Positions 6,956 through 7,911 of a stretch of DNA of 7,911 nt are shown here, one piece after another. A program made the position numbers and the translations under genes. The first letter of the stretch is position 1, and each line of letters begins with the position of its first letter. The notes under the pieces were generated by a model, which had not been told where the DNA came from, did no database searches, and was given only the letters and a program-made list of their open reading frames with translations. The stretch is from Clostridia bacterium (GTDB lineage: Bacteria; Bacillota; Clostridia; Peptostreptococcales; Anaerovoracaceae): the NCBI GenBank assembly GCA_900754805.1, contig CAAEEE010000391.1, forward strand, positions 1 to 7,911, read 5' to 3'.

Positions 6956-7507
6956 TTATTTTTTACGCTTGTCATTCTGCTCAAAATTGTTTTCTCCCAG
7001 TGCGTTCCACCCGAATCGGTAGATGGAAACCAGTACGGAACACATCGTGAAAATATCGCTTGCGGCTCCTCCGATTGACCCTGTGCCAATATTATGAATC
7101 AACCATGCCGGTGAAGAACAAAACAGGTTCATGACTCTGAGCGTTCTCGCGTTGTTCGACCAGTAGCCGATTGTGCTGCTTACGGCTGCAATCGCCGCAA
7201 AGAGGCTGAATATGCTGCTCCATGTCAGAATTGTCAATCCTACGCTGACTGCCGAAATAATGAAAATCCATCCTTTCCACTGCACCCATTTCCATTCTTC
7301 ATATTTTACGAGCATCGCATTGCGGACTACCGAGATAATTGCGCTTACCGCTCCTGCCGGAGTGCCCAAAAGGAAAAAATGTATGGCAAAGCAGGTGTTT
7401 CCAACTGCCTGAAGAAAAAACAGCAGTTTATTCGACCTCACCTGATAGGAGATAATAAACAGGAAAAAAGCGACTAATCCCAAAAGCTGTATCAAAATGT
7501 TATGCAT
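6956..7507 (-). CDS. YgjV-family multi-spanning inner membrane protein
   Basis: This 183-residue protein is very hydrophobic, with about six or seven candidate membrane segments (roughly 4-20, 28-47, 49-67, 79-95, 97-113, 125-140 and 145-163) and a charged, hydrophilic C-terminal tail ending in NDKRKK. The pattern GLVAFFLFIISYQVRSNK followed by FLQAVGNTCFAIHFFLLG is that of the YgjV inner membrane protein family (Pfam Imp-YgjV), whose function is not established. The start at 7507 has an AGGAAG site about nine bases upstream. It lies 24 nt after the activase stop, so the two are probably co-transcribed, and a strong terminator follows it. A role in moving a substrate or product of the GRE pathway is possible from position only; it could equally be unrelated. 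Confidence 0.8.
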   Translation of the reverse strand: MHNILIQLLGLVAFFLFIISYQVRSNKLLFFLQAVGNTCFAIHFFLLGTPAGAVSAIISVVRNAMLVKYEEWKWVQWKGWIFIISAVSVGLTILTWSSIFSLFAAIAAVSSTIGYWSNNARTLRVMNLFCSSPAWLIHNIGTGSIGGAASDIFTMCSVLVSIYRFGWNALGENNFEQNDKRKK

Positions 7508-7531
7508 TGCAATTTACTTCCTTCTTAAATA

Positions 7532-7911
7532 TTAAACTACGATTTCGCGGTTATTGTCTTTCATGTAGTAGCAAATTTTTCCGGTTCCTGCAAACACCTC
7601 GTTTGCCGCTTTCACTAAAGCGCGCATTTCCTCGTCTGTCGGCGGCTCGGTATCCGCAAGTTCGTATTCTCTGCCAAGCGCCTTGTATTTATTAACGCCG
7701 AACTGGTGGTATGGAAGCAGTTCATACTCCTTCACGCCCGGAAGGCTCTTCACGAATTCTGCAGTTTGGCGGATATTTTCTTCAGAAGCGTTGCAGCCCG
7801 GAATTACCGGAGTTCGAATGATAATCGGAACGCCGAAAGCATCAATTTTTCTGATATTTTCAAGGATCAGCTCATTTCCCGCACCCGTCAGTGCCTTGTG
7901 CACTTCGGAGT
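7532..7911 (-). CDS. Glycyl radical enzyme activating enzyme (radical SAM), C-terminal part
   Basis: This is the last ~126 codons of a GRE activase; the start lies outside the window. The family signature is clear in IIIRTPVIPGCN (strand and loop of the radical-SAM barrel) and in YELLPYHQFGVNKYKALG, the conserved end of PFL-activase-like proteins. The N-terminal CxxxCxxC motif for the [4Fe-4S] cluster cannot be seen, so activity is presumed. Such enzymes use SAM and reduced flavodoxin or ferredoxin to abstract hydrogen from the GRE glycine. It is the only activase visible and is the likely partner of one or both GREs downstream, although a terminator and a separate promoter lie between them. 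The GTG at 7903 is an internal valine codon, not a start: the frame stays open to the window edge. Confidence 0.9.
   Translation of the reverse strand, partial: SEVHKALTGAGNELILENIRKIDAFGVPIIIRTPVIPGCNASEENIRQTAEFVKSLPGVKEYELLPYHQFGVNKYKALGREYELADTEPPTDEEMRALVKAANEVFAGTGKICYYMKDNNREIVV

Noticed and set aside
6727..7089. 120-residue minus-strand open frame
   Set aside because: It overlaps the YgjV-like gene in another frame and runs through the terminator hairpin and the sigma-54 promoter, which are better supported.
1..7911. CRISPR array, tRNA or rRNA genes
   Set aside because: I saw no regularly spaced repeats, no cloverleaf and no rRNA-like sequence on either strand.

Overview
The window looks like part of a chromosome of a strictly anaerobic Firmicute (Clostridia-type). 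This is inferred from oxygen-sensitive glycyl radical enzymes (GREs), an OrtA/OrtB pair best known from amino-acid-fermenting clostridia, strong AGGAGG-type ribosome binding sites, a sigma-54 promoter, and the 5' end of a group IIC-like intron. Genus cannot be read from the sequence. Every gene lies on the minus strand, so the biological reading order runs from high to low coordinates.

Layout in transcription order. (1) 7911-7532: C-terminal part of a radical-SAM GRE activating enzyme, cut by the window edge. (2) 7507-6956: a small multi-spanning membrane protein of YgjV type, 24 nt downstream. (3) 6937-6896: a strong, nearly symmetric terminator hairpin that closes this first unit. (4) 6804-6789: a sigma-54 (-24/-12) promoter with ideal spacing, followed by a ~75-nt leader holding a small hairpin. 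(5) 6703-4346 and 4331-1974: two full-length paralogous GREs of 785 residues each, 14 nt apart. (6) 1934-1629 and 1629-211: ortA and ortB, the two subunits of 2-amino-4-ketopentanoate (AKP) thiolase, with a TAATG overlap. (7) 156-128: an intrinsic terminator. (8) 126-1: the 5' end of a group II intron placed directly after that terminator, the usual position for class C introns; it runs out of the window.

How the genes fit together. OrtAB cleaves AKP with CoA to acetyl-CoA and D-alanine. In the classical ornithine pathway AKP comes from ornithine through an aminomutase and a dehydrogenase, but no such genes lie next to ortAB here; two GREs do. This matches the reported anaerobic hydroxyproline route in which the GRE HplG opens the ring of trans-4-hydroxy-D-proline by C-N cleavage to give AKP. 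The best reading is therefore a sigma-54-controlled hydroxyproline (or related cyclic amino acid) fermentation operon. The unexplained parts are the second GRE, which is intact and about 57% identical to the first over residues 191-785 by hand count, and the YgjV-like membrane protein beside the activase. The racemase/epimerase that would supply the D-isomer and the sigma-54 activator are not in the window.
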